The notes: generated by a model from the sequence alone, not told the origin. DNA of 64,000 nt from Nematostella vectensis (GCF_932526225.1 NC_064039.1:7067459-7131458), one strand, 5' to 3'; shown: positions 9,383 to 22,068, counted from the first letter of the stretch. Numbers and translations: made by a program.

Positions 9383-12300
9383 TCATTTAACTTCTGGCTC
9401 CTTTGGGCGAGGAGCGATTGGTTGAAACTGGATCGAGTTATATCCTCCAGAAGATGCTGGCTCGTGAGCCTGCTGGTGTTTGTCCAGCTGTACAGCGGAA
9501 TCATATGTCTTTCCGCATGTCAAGCACTTGAAGGGCGTGGCCTGCTCCTGCGAGGTGTGCTCACTAGGTTTGCTGTGGTGCGTGTCCATGTGTATTTTCA
9601 GGCAGATCTGGGTGGAGAAGGCGGCACTGCATGTGGAACATATTAGGGTTTTCCCCTGAGAGGGAATCGTGGGGTGAGCGGTGAGGCAGTGCCGCTTCAA
9701 GTCAGCTGTCAAACACATAACAAATTAGTAAAGGTTCAGACTTCACACGTGTTTAACTGTAAAATGGGCCAAAAGTTACCCATAATGCACTTGCTTGGCA
9801 AATATTTTCTATGGCGATAAAGAAACAACAACAAAAAAGGGAGTGACAGAGGAGGCACACGAGACAAAGTAGAGCCCCTAAACATTAATTAAAACATCAA
9901 GTTATCCTTTGTTTGGTGCCACAACTGGTTATTTTGTGATCAACTAGCTTTCAAAATTATTTTCTTGTCTGGAAATAGCACATCGTCAAACAAACTTTGG
10001 GGCATTTTGTAGATTACATAGTGCAAACATGCAAGACAAGTATATGGCAAAGATTATGGACCAACTTGTTATCCCATCAAAGCGTCATGGGGATGCTCCT
10101 ACCTGCTCTAGTGAACTTGACGGAGCACTCCTTGCAGACAAAAGCCCTTTCCTTGCCTTCATGGACAGTCATACAATGACGACGTAAATCACCTATTGTA
10201 CATCATCAACACATAAACATTTATACGTAATCAATCAAAATTGTCCGATCTACTTTAGACTCGCTTTTAAATAATAAAATTCTACTATATACAACATTTA
10301 TATATTGTATATTTTATATTTATTTACAGAGCACAAGCACCATGTTGACATGATGTTTGCTAGTGAATCTCATGGTATGTATGGTATTCTATTCTTTATT
10401 GGCTTACTTTCTACACACTTCAAGGTTGTCAAAGTAGCATCTCACCATCTGTTGGGCTGACTTGCAAGACAGTACTCTTTTGTATTAAATATCCAAAACT
10501 CTCATTTGAAAACATAACATTCCTGGCATTCTTGATACTTTAGAAACAGAATTGAGCTGTTCTCATTATAGATGGATTAAATTTCACTGGGATTTCAGCA
10601 GATTGATTTTGCTCCTGGAATTAATATCTCAAGCTAATTCCAAACGTCATAATATCCATGAGTTGTATTCAATGCAAATGCATTCAAATGAAGATGAAAC
10701 AATCGACTTGATTCATTTGCATGCATTTGCATTGAATATAGCTCATGGATAATACAACGTCTGAACTTAGTCTCACTTGCATAGGGTATAGGTGGGGGGA
10801 GGGGTAGTCCCTATATCCATCAGACGGGGATCATCATTGTATTTTTTAGGGTGTAAATTTGGAGCCTTGGGTATCTTTTAGCAGGGCTTCTGGAATTACG
10901 CGCTTATGCGGAAGCGCGTAATTTGGCTTTTTCAGCGTAATCCGCGAAATCCACAAATTTACGTGTAATCCCTTGTAATTTGGCTATATTTTGAAAGACA
11001 AAACATTTAATTGCACAGCTGATGTGTTCTTTTAGGGTTCTTACCTCTATTTCTCGTAAAAAAAGAGATATATTCTTCGTAAGAGTGCGATATTTCGAAC
11101 TGAATTTCGAAAACAAATAAAATGACTAGGCGTTCTTTGCTAAACCGCGAAGGCCTAAGACTAATAATAAAATACCTTTTTTAATTGGCTGGTGGCTCGG
11201 AGCCAATGAAAACTTGCCTAAGATATTTTTACACAAAAAAATAATCTTTACAAGTTATTTCGTGCTTTACTTCGGTACAAAATGTAGTTTGGGCGTAAGA
11301 GTTGATATTCCGTGTAAAGATTCCCGCAAAATTTTGATTTTTAAAGAAAAACGTATTGCAAAATCCCGCGTAATTTAGCGCGTGATGATTGATTTTCCAC
11401 GTAATTTAGCAAAGAATCCCGCGTAGTTTTTAGTTTTTTTTCGCGTAATTCCAAAAGCCCTTGTTTAGGGGTGAAAATGAGAATGCCCAGATTTTTTTAC
11501 GGTATCTTTTAGGGTGCTATTATAGCCGTCACTCATCTAACTTGTAGCTTATGAAAGAGCGTTAAAATGTATCAATCTTCCATTAGTCAGTTTTAAATAA
11601 ACGTTTTTATTACAAATTTTTACGTATGTTTGAGGTATCTTTTAGGGGGCAAATTCATGCCCATGCCCACTTTAGTATCTTTTAGGGTTAAAATGTAACC
11701 AGATCACGCCCACTTTAGAATCTTTTAGGTTTGTTTTCAAAAATTCCTGACGATCCCCGTCCGTTTGATATCGGAGTACCCCCCGGGGTATAGGCTACCA
11801 CCCTATGAAACCATGTGGCACACAAGTCAGGTCAATTGACTTAAGCATGTGTTTCCGCCTGCTGATAGTTTTATTCACTCACCGGATCTATTGAATGACT
11901 TCATGCATTGTTCACACGAGAAGGGTCTCTGCTCTGAGTGTGTGACGATGTGGCGGCCCAGCTTGCTGGAGGTAGCAAAGGTCTTAGGGCACTGAGGGCA
12001 CTTGTGCGGCTTTTCACCGGTGTGGATGTAGGTGTGAGTCTTAAGGGAAATGGTAGTGGCAAAGCTCTTGTCACAGTGCTTGCAGATGTACGGACGCTCC
12101 CCTGAGGAAAGATATTGCAACTGTATTCTTAGTTGATTCCTAATAATTCGTACCGGTTAACTACTAAGTTTTGAAACCAACCTCAAAACACTAGATTCAC
12201 AAGCTTAAATGCTAAAGGCCTGACTAAACTAAGCAACATGTTGAGCGTGACATGTTGAGCGTGACATGTTGAGCGTGACATGTTGAGCGTGACATGTTAA

Positions 12301-15300
12301 GCGTGACATGTTGTCTGCATGTCTCTTCCCTTATTCTGCTTAATGTTTGCGCGTACTTAAATTAACAATTTCAAATAAGTCGAGAACTTAAAGACTTGCA
12401 AAAAATTAAAAGCAGCAAACTTTAATCTCTCGAAATTTGATGGATATAGAAAAATTAATGACAGAGATTATGGAGGTTCTTTTTTGATCTCCTAGCAAGG
12501 ACATGCAGCAAAACTGTCGATTATGGCATGAGGAACAAGAACACCTTTCCATTACTGTAAGAATTCAGTAACAGTGTGCTGGTTTTGTTTCAATATAATG
12601 GCCTGTTTAGGTTGTTGGTTAACTTAAATGTTTTGTAAAAACGAGATAGTCACTTAAGATTTAAATTCGCGAAATCCCTGCAAACACAATTGTTCTCTGC
12701 AATCAGGAAATTTTAATTTCCTTTAAAAAGGCAAGAGAAATGTTCAACAAAATTTTCACGAAAATTAAGACATGCAAAGACAGCGCACAACAAATTTTGT
12801 AGCAGTGACAAAAAAAAAGATTCTGGGATAATTGAAAAACTACATGTTTCTTGTATTGGCTCAACTTGGAAACATCAAGGAGACATGTCGCGCTTGACAT
12901 GTCGCCTAGTTTAGCCAGGCCTTAACAAGAAGCGGATCCATCACCTAGTGACAATAAACAAATATTAGCCTGTGCTCTGTTTTTCTTATCTAACAAACAT
13001 TAACTTAACATATTCAAACATTATTTATGCATACACAGTAGGGCTATTTTGAAGCATGTAACACACCTGAGTGGATGCGGCTGTGTCTGCGCAGGTCGTT
13101 AGAGCTGTAGAATGCCTTCGGACATACGGGACACTGGTGGGGGCGCTCCCCTGTGTGGGTATAAATATGCTGTTGGAGCCCAAATGGATGACGGAAGGCC
13201 TTGTCACACATGCTACACTTCCACTTTCGGCAGCTCATGTCAGGACACACCCGCTTGATGTGGCGAGCAAGGTAGTTGAGTGAAGTAAAGATCTTACCAC
13301 ATTTGCCACATGTGTACCCTTCTGTAGACAGGAAAATAGTTTTAATAAACATTTTCTTCGGCAAAGGCGATTGAAATTCTAAAACTCCATATGGATGCAG
13401 AAAGTGAAAAATAGAAAACAAACCAATGATACTTTAGTTTTTGTTCGTTCTTGTTTTGCTCTAGTAGACATTTCGGCTTGTAAACTAAAACTCTATTCAA
13501 TCTGCTTTTGTTACCGCCCCTTTCGTGCTTACTCTACCCCCATTTCACACAAATCTTTTGTTAACTATGGTTAGCACACATTACCTTGTGCCAACAGGTA
13601 ATTCACAGTTTTTTTTTTTTTTTTTTTTTTTACAATTATGCTAATTTTCTAACAGCAAAACAATGGGTTCCGCGTATAATCCGCACCCAGATTTTGAAGG
13701 TCTTTTTTCGAGTAAAAAAGTGTGCATTATATGCCGCCGGTAAATATGGTACACTCAACACCATGTGGGGGAACGAATGGCATGCAGATAACAAAACACA
13801 GACAAAAAACACAGCATTTGTTGCAGTTCTTTCAGACATAGTAATACATAATTTAAATGAAAAAATAAAATAAAAACTCTGTTAACCTCCTCTCTCAAAT
13901 AAGCCTGTCCCTTTAAAGCCAAAATTTAAAATTTAGTTCCTTCCCTCTATTTAGACCCCCTGCCCATAAGAAGAAAAAAAAACAATGGTTAATCTTTCCA
14001 AAATAAATAGTGATTCCTGCTTGATTGAAATAGTTGGCTCGATGCTATGTCATTTGGTGTTTTTTATGGGTAAACCTATATTTCTCTAATTATAATCATT
14101 CTAAACAAAGCCTCCTCTCCCTAGTGAGACCCTTGTATCCCCGCTGATAAAATCGCACATTACGTTACGTCACATGGCCTCTTTGTTGCTCCCCTTGACC
14201 CTAAGACAACTTACCGGCAGTTTGGTTCAATTAAATTTTTTTTAATCTTTACCTTTCTTTAATACCCTCCTTTTTTTCTTTGAAAAAAAAAAAGGAAAAA
14301 GCCCCTGGCTTATTGCAGCCTTTTTATTATCTAAATGATAATAGGAGATAAGAAAGATCAAAATATTCCCCAGTAAAGCAAGACCTTTCTATCCTTTTTT
14401 TCCTACCTCTGCTGATTCTCACTGAAGCAAGTGAATGAGCTTTTTACCCATTTTTTTCCTAGTAATTGTCACAAGCTGGCCAACCAACCAGCCAACCAAC
14501 CAATCAACCAACCGACCAATCATTAGTTTATTACTGTCTCTGTCAGCAACATATTACAAAATGGGTGTACAATTACGTCATATGAGAAGCATTTTGACTA
14601 AAGAGTTGTACTTACCAATGCCAATCCTGTTGTACTCAGGGTCAACCTCAACATCTCCCACACGGAACATGCCCTTACTGGTGAACACCACCTTCTCATC
14701 CGGGGCCTCTGGGTGTGCTTCCTCATGTGAAGGGCTTTCCCTAACACCCCCATCACTACCCTCATGGGCGCCAATACTCAGAAGTGCAGTAGCGGCCTGC
14801 TCAATGTTGAATTCACTACTCCGTGACCTAGGTACCTCTTCAGAAGGTCTAGCACCAGGTTTTGTGGGTGTTATTTTTGGCTTAGGGGAGGGAAAATTAG
14901 ATGGTATCTTCTCAAGAGTTTTTGCATTTTCCATTGTCTTTTGTTTCCGTTCAGGTGCTTCCCGTTTTAACTCTGCTGACTTGGTTCTCTCGTGAACAAG
15001 CTTTTTCACAGCTTGCTTTGCACTTACCCCTGGGGCTCTTGAATTTCTGTCAGTGTTTCCGGACTCTGACTCAGCTTGTGGTCTTGCATGGGCTTTACTT
15101 GCCACTGGGCTAACCACCATAATGCTATGCCCCTGTGGAGTTGCTGCCCCTTGTGGAATGGAAGAATACACTGCAGTATTTGTTGAATGAAAGACATTAC
15201 TTGGCATAGAGACAGTGGAAGTAAGAACAACGCCTGAAGCCCCTGCCGACATGTCTGTTACTAATGTTCTTGATTGAGTACGAGGAAGGATGGGTCTACC

Positions 15301-18300
15301 TCCTAGAGACTTCATTAGAGGTACCCCTCCCTGACCACCTCTACTCCCAGTAGCCACCCCCTCAGCCTTAGGCTTTAAGGCAACATGGTGTTGGTACCCA
15401 GGATCGTGAGGGTTTGACTGAGCAGCTATGATGTTCCTAGGAACACCTCCAAGATTCTGAGGACTGCCGAGGAACACTACGGGTGTGGTGCCCCACATGA
15501 GTGAGGGAACATTTGACCCCACATTACCAATCACTTCCTCCATTCCTTTCAGGGGTTGTTGTGGAGGCTGTAGTTTTGCTTGCAAAGCTGGGGAGTCTGG
15601 ATTAATGCTGGTTAACACTTGTAGCTGGTTAGGGGGAAGAGTATTCACAGCTTGGGAATGAGTCTTTGCCTGTGACTGTGAGGAGAACAGCATCTGAGTA
15701 GCCTGGAGAGGAGGTGAGACAACACTCTTATTTAACAATGGCTTAACACCGCTTGTCACCAAAGGTTGTCTCAGGTGGTTTGCCAGCTGGGTGAAGGTTG
15801 GTAGGGTACATTGCACTGTAATTGGTTGGTTTTGATTGATATGTGAAGGCACTGAATGTGCAATGCCTGCAAGCGAAGCAACAGGATAGCCACCAGGTGA
15901 TTGAAAAATTTGCTGTGGCAGTGGCATTGTTTCTGCAGCAGAGGTCGGGAATGCCTGATGCCCAAGCTGACTGGAGGAATGTATCTGGATAAGTGCTTGA
16001 ACTGCTTGTGTTGGACTAAAAGAAGTAGATACCACAGAGACAGGAGCCTGCCCTGCCATCGATGTGATAGGGAACAAGAACTGCTGTTTGTTACTTTCAT
16101 TGTTATCTATCTTTTTACTATCTTCACGGAGAATCGGAGATTTTGATCTAAAACTGACCAATGCCTCTGCTGCTTGGGAAATAGTCTCTTCTGAATCAGA
16201 GACAATGGTCTTTTTATCTTTTTTGCGATTTACAACGCCTGTTATTTCTTTCTGATCTGGATCATCGAAATCCTTTTGGCCCAGCTCTTCTTCAGTTTTC
16301 CCAAATACTTTTTCATTAACCTCCTTAGGGATAACCTCATTTAAATCTTGAGCTGATACATTCAACAGAATACTAGCTGCAAGTTTCATGGTTAGTTTCT
16401 TGTCATTAATGCACTCTTTAAGATTTGCAAAAAGATGATCAAATACCTTTATTTTCATTCTAATATTTGGAGACAATTTAGAAACATTAACAGGCTTAGC
16501 AGATTTTTCAAGCTTTTCTTGAATTTCTTCAGCATTCAAAGCAGTTTCTGTTGGTTTATTTTTTGCCTTTCCCAATTTGGAAATGACTGTCTTCTTCTTC
16601 CCTTTGGATTTTTTTGCGAATGGCTTTTCCCCTTCACAGCTATCCTCGTTGTCATTTTTCTCTACTGGAGATGTATCTTTATTTCTGTTCAGTTCTGCAC
16701 TCTCCCTGGAAATTGAAGCTCTTTTGGACCTTCTACTATTGTCATTTATTATTGTCCCCTTTTTTGATTGCCCCTTTATAGGCTTCACGGCTTTTGTGTT
16801 TTTTAATGTTTTGAGAGTCGACAATGCAACCTCATCATCACTTTCAAATTCTTTATCTCCCCTAACATTTTCAAACTGCTTTCTTGCATTGTCTGGTTTC
16901 TTTCTGTAACTTGAGGAACTGACTTTTGGATATTCTTTCTTTTCTTTGTTATTATGTGATAACTCATCAGTTCTTTTTTCTTGTTGATTATTTACACCCC
17001 TCTTTCTTTTTGATCCCCTTCTGGGTGCCTTTTTAGGAGCAGGAGAAGGGCTTCGACTTTTCAAGTTATCATTTGACTTGTCCTCTTTGTGATCATTGCC
17101 ATGTCCAGCCTCTTTTACTCCTTTCCTGGAAAAGAAAAGTATAGAAAAAATTATCACAACATATAGTGCACTTGCACATTTGTACTTAGAAAATTTTTAC
17201 AAAAATGAAAGAGTGTAGAGCAAAGCAATGTTAAATCTCTCTGTTCACATCATCAAAGTGTAATGAATTGAAATGAATGAATCATTCTGGTAAATGTATT
17301 TTATAAGGAGGGCCTAGTTGGTTTGCTCCTTTACAATGTTAACATAACCTTAGTTTGAGTTAATGTACACCTGACCCAGAACCTAAAAGCACTATTTTCT
17401 AATCAATTTAAGATGTTCAAACCTTTCAAACCATTTTACAGTAAAAGCCTGTATGGTTATTTTGTATGGGGTTGACTGTTGTCTACAGCCAATTAAGATG
17501 TATTGAGATGCCCAAATTCCAAGATTTGGTTTTTGTTTGGGCAATTCTGTTCCGTCAATCAAAAGTTGCGGGCAGGGCCTATGCAAATTAGCACTCATTC
17601 TGCCAGTTTAGCTGCTTGTCTTTTGGAACTTCAGAAAGTTGGTTCCCAGACCCAAAATATGGGATCCCTGAAAACTTCGAAACCAGCTGTAAGCTTTCTG
17701 ATGTAACCAGTAAAATAATTATTTGACCATACAAGTGCCCCTTAAGGTGGGATATGAGAGGTAAGTCTTCTCGGCTAAGTGTGTTAGACTTTTCCCAGTT
17801 AAATGCTCTTGAGCAACAACTGAACATTGATTAATTTTAATTGCTTTTGTTGAACTCTGCAGAAAAGTTTCATTTTTTTATGGTATTATATTCTGAATTT
17901 TTTTAGGTTACATTGAAATGCACTAGAGTGAATTAGGTATTTTTGGCTGGACTGACAGCCTGCAGTAATGACTAGGTCCCTTTGATTCCTTTTTTAATAA
18001 TGTATCTGCTTGTTGTGTGAGTTTTATTCATTTTCATGTAAGCAGCCACACATGTAATTTTCTGCATTAAGTCCCATAAACATAACTACATTTTGAATGT
18101 GTTTTCACCTTCTGGTAGTATTATGGGAATGAATTTAAGCATCATAGTACCCCAAGGCTAACACATGGTTTGGGAAAACCCTGGACGCTAACAGGAAATT
18201 TTCTAAAACTTTCACATAACAGAACATACCTTTTTTTCGGTTTGGAACTATCACCACCTGCTTCATCTAAATGTACCTAGAAAGAAAATTATTGCTATGA

Positions 18301-20441
18301 GGCACGTGCCAATCCAACATATTTTTAAGGGGTCAAAATCAGGCATCAGGTGTTTTTTAGGGGGTATCCGGGAAAATAATAGGATTTTCTCTTAGATTTG
18401 GTATTCTTTAGGGCTTATGAGGTATTTTTTAGGGTAAAAATGCTTGGTGTGTATGTATTTTTTAAGGATATTTTTTGAATTTCCTGACGAGCATCCCTAT
18501 CACTTTTACCCTGAAGAACCCCCCTGAGGGGTGAAAGCCTCCAAAAAGGCCTAAATAAAAGGAAGCAAGCAAGATAAGCGAGTGATTTTTTTTAAATATG
18601 GAGACAAGGGCTTAACATTTCTACCACTGTCATGCTTAGACTGCCACAAAGTACTACTTTGGTGAGCATGCAAATATGCTACAGGCCTGGTTAAAATAGT
18701 TCTGACCAGACAAATTCAGGCAGATTGACAGAGTCCTTTACTTAACCCTCCCCTTTCCCCCAGCATCAATATTGAACACCTTGAACATCTTAGCCCACAT
18801 AGTTAGCATTCTGTCACACACAACATTGCTTTGTAGGGAGATGAGGGAGTAACGGAAAATGTCAGAATCAAAGCGCATACAACATTTGACATTTAAGCAC
18901 AAGGGAAGGTAAATGTATCAACAGGTTTTATACAGGGTTGTAGCAAACAGAGAAAACACCAGTCAACAAGCCCCTGTTTTATCTAGTTTTTTGGGCCCAC
19001 CTCGATTAGCTCTATGCTATTTTGTGGGTCAGAATCACATTTGTAAATAAGAAATTGTAAAAAAACAATAAAATGATGATGATGTTTATGAGAAGCATTC
19101 ATCTGAAACACAAAAATGTTTCAGATGAAAAATCTAACTGCTATTAAAGAGCGATATAAAAAAGTATCTCCTATTTGATGACAGTGTGTTGCCATGTGCA
19201 AATCTTGAGATCATATGTTAAGTTTGCTTCCGTGTTTAAAAAAAACCCTGAAACAAAACTGGCAGGATTTTCAAAATTAGGTCAAAAGTTCAAAAACACA
19301 ATGGAAAAATAAATCACCACAAGTATTATTGTGAGAAACTGACTTCGCCCAAGACAAGCTCGATAAATCCTTGCTGAAAAAATAATCTATAATTTTAATA
19401 ATAATATAGTAATAATTAAAGTAGCCTATGTTTTGGACTTCAATAACTACAGAAAGAGTACAAAATTCAATAAAATAAACCAAGCATTTACATGTACGCA
19501 GTATTTGACGGTGATGAATTATAATGTTGAGGTTAATATATTTTGTTTAACGCAATTTTAACTTGATTTTCACTTTTGCACACTTTAATTCAACGAACTG
19601 CCTCGATCAAAACCTTCCAAAAAAGCGAACCGGCAAATTGTCTGGTTGATTGAACAAAATGTAGTCTTGACTCAGGGAAACCACACCACAATCTTGGGGT
19701 CACAAACACACAAAGAAACGACATCCTCCCCTGAACGAGAAGTATCAAAATAAATCGCAGGCTAAGGTCATCCAAAAATGATCATTTTACTTAGGCATCG
19801 ACATTTGACAAAGTAACTCTGACGCATTTTGGTGCGAATATAAACAATGTCTAAACAGCCCGACCAAAGCCAACCTCGAGGGAACAACCCAAGCTCCACG
19901 GCAACATCTAATTATTCAAAACTGCAGCAAAACTCCTAGTTTCTACCTAGAAATCGGCAAAAACGGCTCTCATGTGTTTTAATATGTGTTACATAAAAGA
20001 GAGAAAGGACTCAAACGACTCAGGATTAGTGAAATAGCTGAGAGATGCAAAAACAGCAACTTAGTGCAAAGACAACATAATCACATGGCTGCTATCGAAC
20101 TATCATCATAAGAACTATCATACTTCAAAAATCTGAACCAGTTTGCAGAGAAAAGCCCGTCTTTCCCGTCCAAAATGCATCAAATTGATGGTCTGTTCAG
20201 CTGTCATTTCTACAAATGTGTGAAAAATGCAGATAGTCGATAGATTACCTCTTTGCAGACGGCAAAACCATTTTCCTGTTGCAGTTCGGAGTCGGAGCGG
20301 CAGCAAGGGCACTTCGCTGGATGGGTCCGCTTTCTTCTGTTCATTTTAAACGAAATTGTAGGTTAATCACAAAAGCGTAGAGCAAAAAGATCGAGTTTAA
20401 GCCACTTACTTTCGTCTTAGTCTACTATAAGGCTCTGCCAT
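9383..20441 (-). CDS. C2H2 zinc-finger protein with long disordered N-terminus, complete (8 exons, 1187 aa)
   Basis: Exons in transcript order: 20441-20410 (ATG), 20336-20249, 18276-18230, 17125-14616, 13321-13067, 12101-11883, 10192-10103 and 9705-9383 (TGA). All junctions are GT-AG and the 3564-nt sum is in frame. The N-terminus MAEPYSRLRRKRKR precedes a small Cys cluster (AKCPCC...FAVC) that may bind zinc. The 2.5 kb exon encodes a Lys/Ser-rich, then Gln/Pro/Ser-rich, low-complexity region holding two related motifs, ISQAAEALVSF (~370) and IEQAATALLSI (~831). The last ~295 residues carry nine fingers; the first is CCHC (C-x2-C-x12-H-x4-C), the rest C2H2 with TGERP-type linkers between several. 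This predicts a nuclear sequence-specific DNA-binding regulator. I do not recognise the orthologue. Introns contain several transposons. Confidence 0.88.
10626..10776. repeat. Imperfect inverted repeat rich in octamer (ATGCAAAT) motifs
   Basis: Arms of about 65 bp pair across a ~15-bp centre; the inner arms read CAATGCAAATGCATTCAAAT and its near inverse. It contains one forward and two reverse octamer elements (ATGCAAAT/ATTTGCAT). It lies in an intron of the zinc-finger gene and is probably a degraded MITE. Confidence 0.6.
10793..11785. mobile_element. MULE-like MITE with 9-bp target duplication, split by a nested insertion
   Basis: The ends pair around GGGG-TA(G/C)TCC-(C/G)ATATC and are flanked by the 9-bp duplication GGGTATAGG (10784-10792 and 11786-11794). 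The interior carries spaced GTATCTTTTAGGG-type motifs at about 10871, 11503, 11635 and 11672. A second transposon (10882-11463) is nested inside; without it the element is about 400 bp. A truncated relative is at 18330-18530. Confidence 0.65.
10882..11463. mobile_element. Nested DNA transposon with 5-bp target duplication, family C
   Basis: A 582-bp element starts CAGGGCTTCTGGAATTACGC and ends with the inverse GCGTAATTCCAAAAGCCCTTG. It is flanked by the exact 5-bp duplication TTTAG (10877-10881 and 11464-11468). The interior repeats a GCGTAATTT-like motif many times on one strand. No transposase is seen. It is inserted inside the MITE at 10793-11785. Confidence 0.75.
12216..12922. mobile_element. 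PIF/Harbinger-like non-autonomous element (TAA duplication)
   Basis: A 707-bp element has terminal inverted repeats AGGCCTGACTAAACTAAGC and its near-perfect inverse at the right end, flanked by TAA on both sides (12213-12215 and 12923-12925). Subterminal copies of a CATGTTGAGCGTGA-like motif lie inside the left end and one inverse copy lies inside the right end. It occupies most of the intron between the exons for fingers 1-3 and 4-5 of the zinc-finger gene. Confidence 0.72.
12236..12312. repeat. 15-bp tandem repeat inside the Harbinger-like element
   Basis: Five consecutive units of GAGCGTGACATGTT(G), with the last one varied to AAGCGTGACATGTT. They are subterminal repeats of the host transposon, not an independent satellite. 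Confidence 0.85.
13606..13631 (+). repeat. Poly-T tract
   Basis: An uninterrupted run of about 26 T lies in the large intron between zinc-finger exons 4 and 5. On the gene's sense strand it is poly-A and may mark a retroposed insertion, but no partner sequence was recognised. Confidence 0.7.
14477..14520 (+). repeat. (AACC)n microsatellite
   Basis: An imperfect run of CCAA/AACC tetramers lies about 100 bp beyond the donor of the large zinc-finger exon. Confidence 0.75.
18330..18530. repeat. Truncated copy of the TTTTTTAGGG-motif MITE
   Basis: Spaced GTATTTTTTAGGG-like motifs (about 18348, 18400, 18420) and a right end with CCTGACGAGCATCCCTATC and a CCCCCC block match the right half of the element at 10793-11785. 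No left end or duplication was found. It lies just upstream of the 47-bp third exon of the zinc-finger gene. Confidence 0.5.
19098..19129. repeat. Perfect 13-bp hairpin
   Basis: TTCATCTGAAACA and its exact inverse are separated by a 6-nt loop, in an intron of the zinc-finger gene. It is not followed by features of a known RNA class. Confidence 0.7.
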
Positions 20442-21009
20442 GGTCTTTTTGCGGAGAAATCGAGGGGAACAACGGTGATAGTAAAATCGAAAGAAGTTGA
20501 CCAGACATGTTTGTGTCAGAGTAAACCCTTCGTTGCGTCAGTGAAATACTTGGAAGTCCCACAAAACCTGTATAGAACAACGCACGCTCATTGGCCAAAT
20601 ATTTTTGACGGCGTTCACAAATGTCCACAGATAACTTACAACATCCCAACAATAACATAAACAGCAATGTGCCAAAGCCATGGAACATATATAAAAACAC
20701 ATGTCGTTTAGCCAGTAAATAGATATTTTTTATTGGACAACCCAAACATGACATAAACATCTCTTAATGAACTACCTACTACATTGCTTGTTCTTACATT
20801 GTTTTACGCAGGATAAGTAATGGGTGGGTGCTACGCATGCGCATCTGTCTAATCCATGGGTTTATGGGTATTGGGAGGAATTTTCCCGCGGCTTTTACTC
20901 GAGAGAAAACACGTGGGAGGGACGCTAGGAAAGCTTTGTTTTTTTTTTTTCTCAGAATCACGCCATAACAAAATCATTTTCCGTAAAGGATATCGTATTA
21001 CAGTGCAGT

Positions 21010-21285
21010 TTACTTCTCCAAATCAAGGGTTGATTTTCGCGATTTGCGGAGACGCAGATATCCTCTTTCCTCCTGACCTCTCCAAGTCCCCTTTTCGGGG
21101 TCCATCATCCTCTTTTGATTCGGTTTTGATGTACCGCTCCCGGAACGAAACATCTGCCCACGGTTGTTTTCGATGACTTCACGTGTAAATGGAGAGATCT
21201 CATAGGGGTTTGCGGTTGATCTCGCGACAAATTGGCAATGCACTGATGCAGTTGGCGTGGGACAGGCAGGAAAGGAGGTAAATCG
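21010..21285 (-). CDS. Possible small coding exon, uncertain
   Basis: A minus-strand frame stays open from about 21285 to a TAA at 21010 and reads like protein rather than repeat (NPYEISPFTREVIENNRG, then a basic RSGSGTSKPNQKRMM stretch). No ATG lies near its beginning, so it would have to be a 3' exon or a relic, and I see no supporting partner exon. No known domain is recognised. The overlapping plus-strand frame is weaker. Confidence 0.2.
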   Translation of the reverse strand, partial: RFTSFPACPTPTASVHCQFVARSTANPYEISPFTREVIENNRGQMFRSGSGTSKPNQKRMMDPEKGTWRGQEERGYLRLRKSRKSTLDLEK

Positions 21286-22068
21286 AACTTAAATCAAATA
21301 ATTTAACTAGTACTAAAGTATGAAATTGGGGCGTAAACATCTAGTGGGGAAATTTTGATAGTTTTAACTAAACATCATAAAAGGACTGTATATACTATAT
21401 AATACATATAGACATAAAGCTTTTAATATTAGGCATTTAAGCACATGACTGATTGTCCGTATAACCGACCGGGGCGATTTTTTTACCAAGTATTCGGTCC
21501 AGCGCCCCCAAAAATATCTCCAGCACAACTAGTTTGACCCACTAATTTGCCAGCAGAACCATTCTGGACGATTTTTTTTCCCAGCAGCCTAACATCTTCC
21601 CAGCAAAAAAAGAGGCTGCGGAACAGATATTTTGTGGAACAGATACGTTTTGTGCCCTTGGTTGAACAGTTTAAAACAGTATACACTATTTTTTTTATAG
21701 GAACGCCTTTTTTATAAGAACGTCTAGGCTGCGATCTGAGAGGCTCAGAAAGCAGAAAAAAAAATTACTTTTTAGTTCTGATGCGTTTTAAATGTATGAA
21801 GAATCAAATTGTGCTCATAGTAACAACCTAACATTTAAGACTAACATTTAAGAACATCGTTAAGAACATAATCAGCCGTAAAAAATGTGTCTGCAGGCTT
21901 GGGTTTTTCCCTATGTTCACCCGGTGCTTTTTATGTTTTCCCGGTGTTTTTCGCTTTGTTTACACAGTTTTTTTTCGCTGTTTACCTGGATTTTTTTGGT
22001 CTACACGGTGTTTTTACGCTATGTTCATGGTGTTTTACGCTATGCGTCTATCCGTTCTTATAAAGACA

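Noticed and set aside
12236..12312. CRISPR-like array
   Set aside because: Units are contiguous 15-bp repeats without spacers, in a eukaryotic transposon.
20828..20845. NRF1-like GCATGCGCA as promoter of a gene at 20856
   Set aside because: The plus-strand frame there is weak; the motif more likely belongs to the zinc-finger gene's upstream region, too far to assign.
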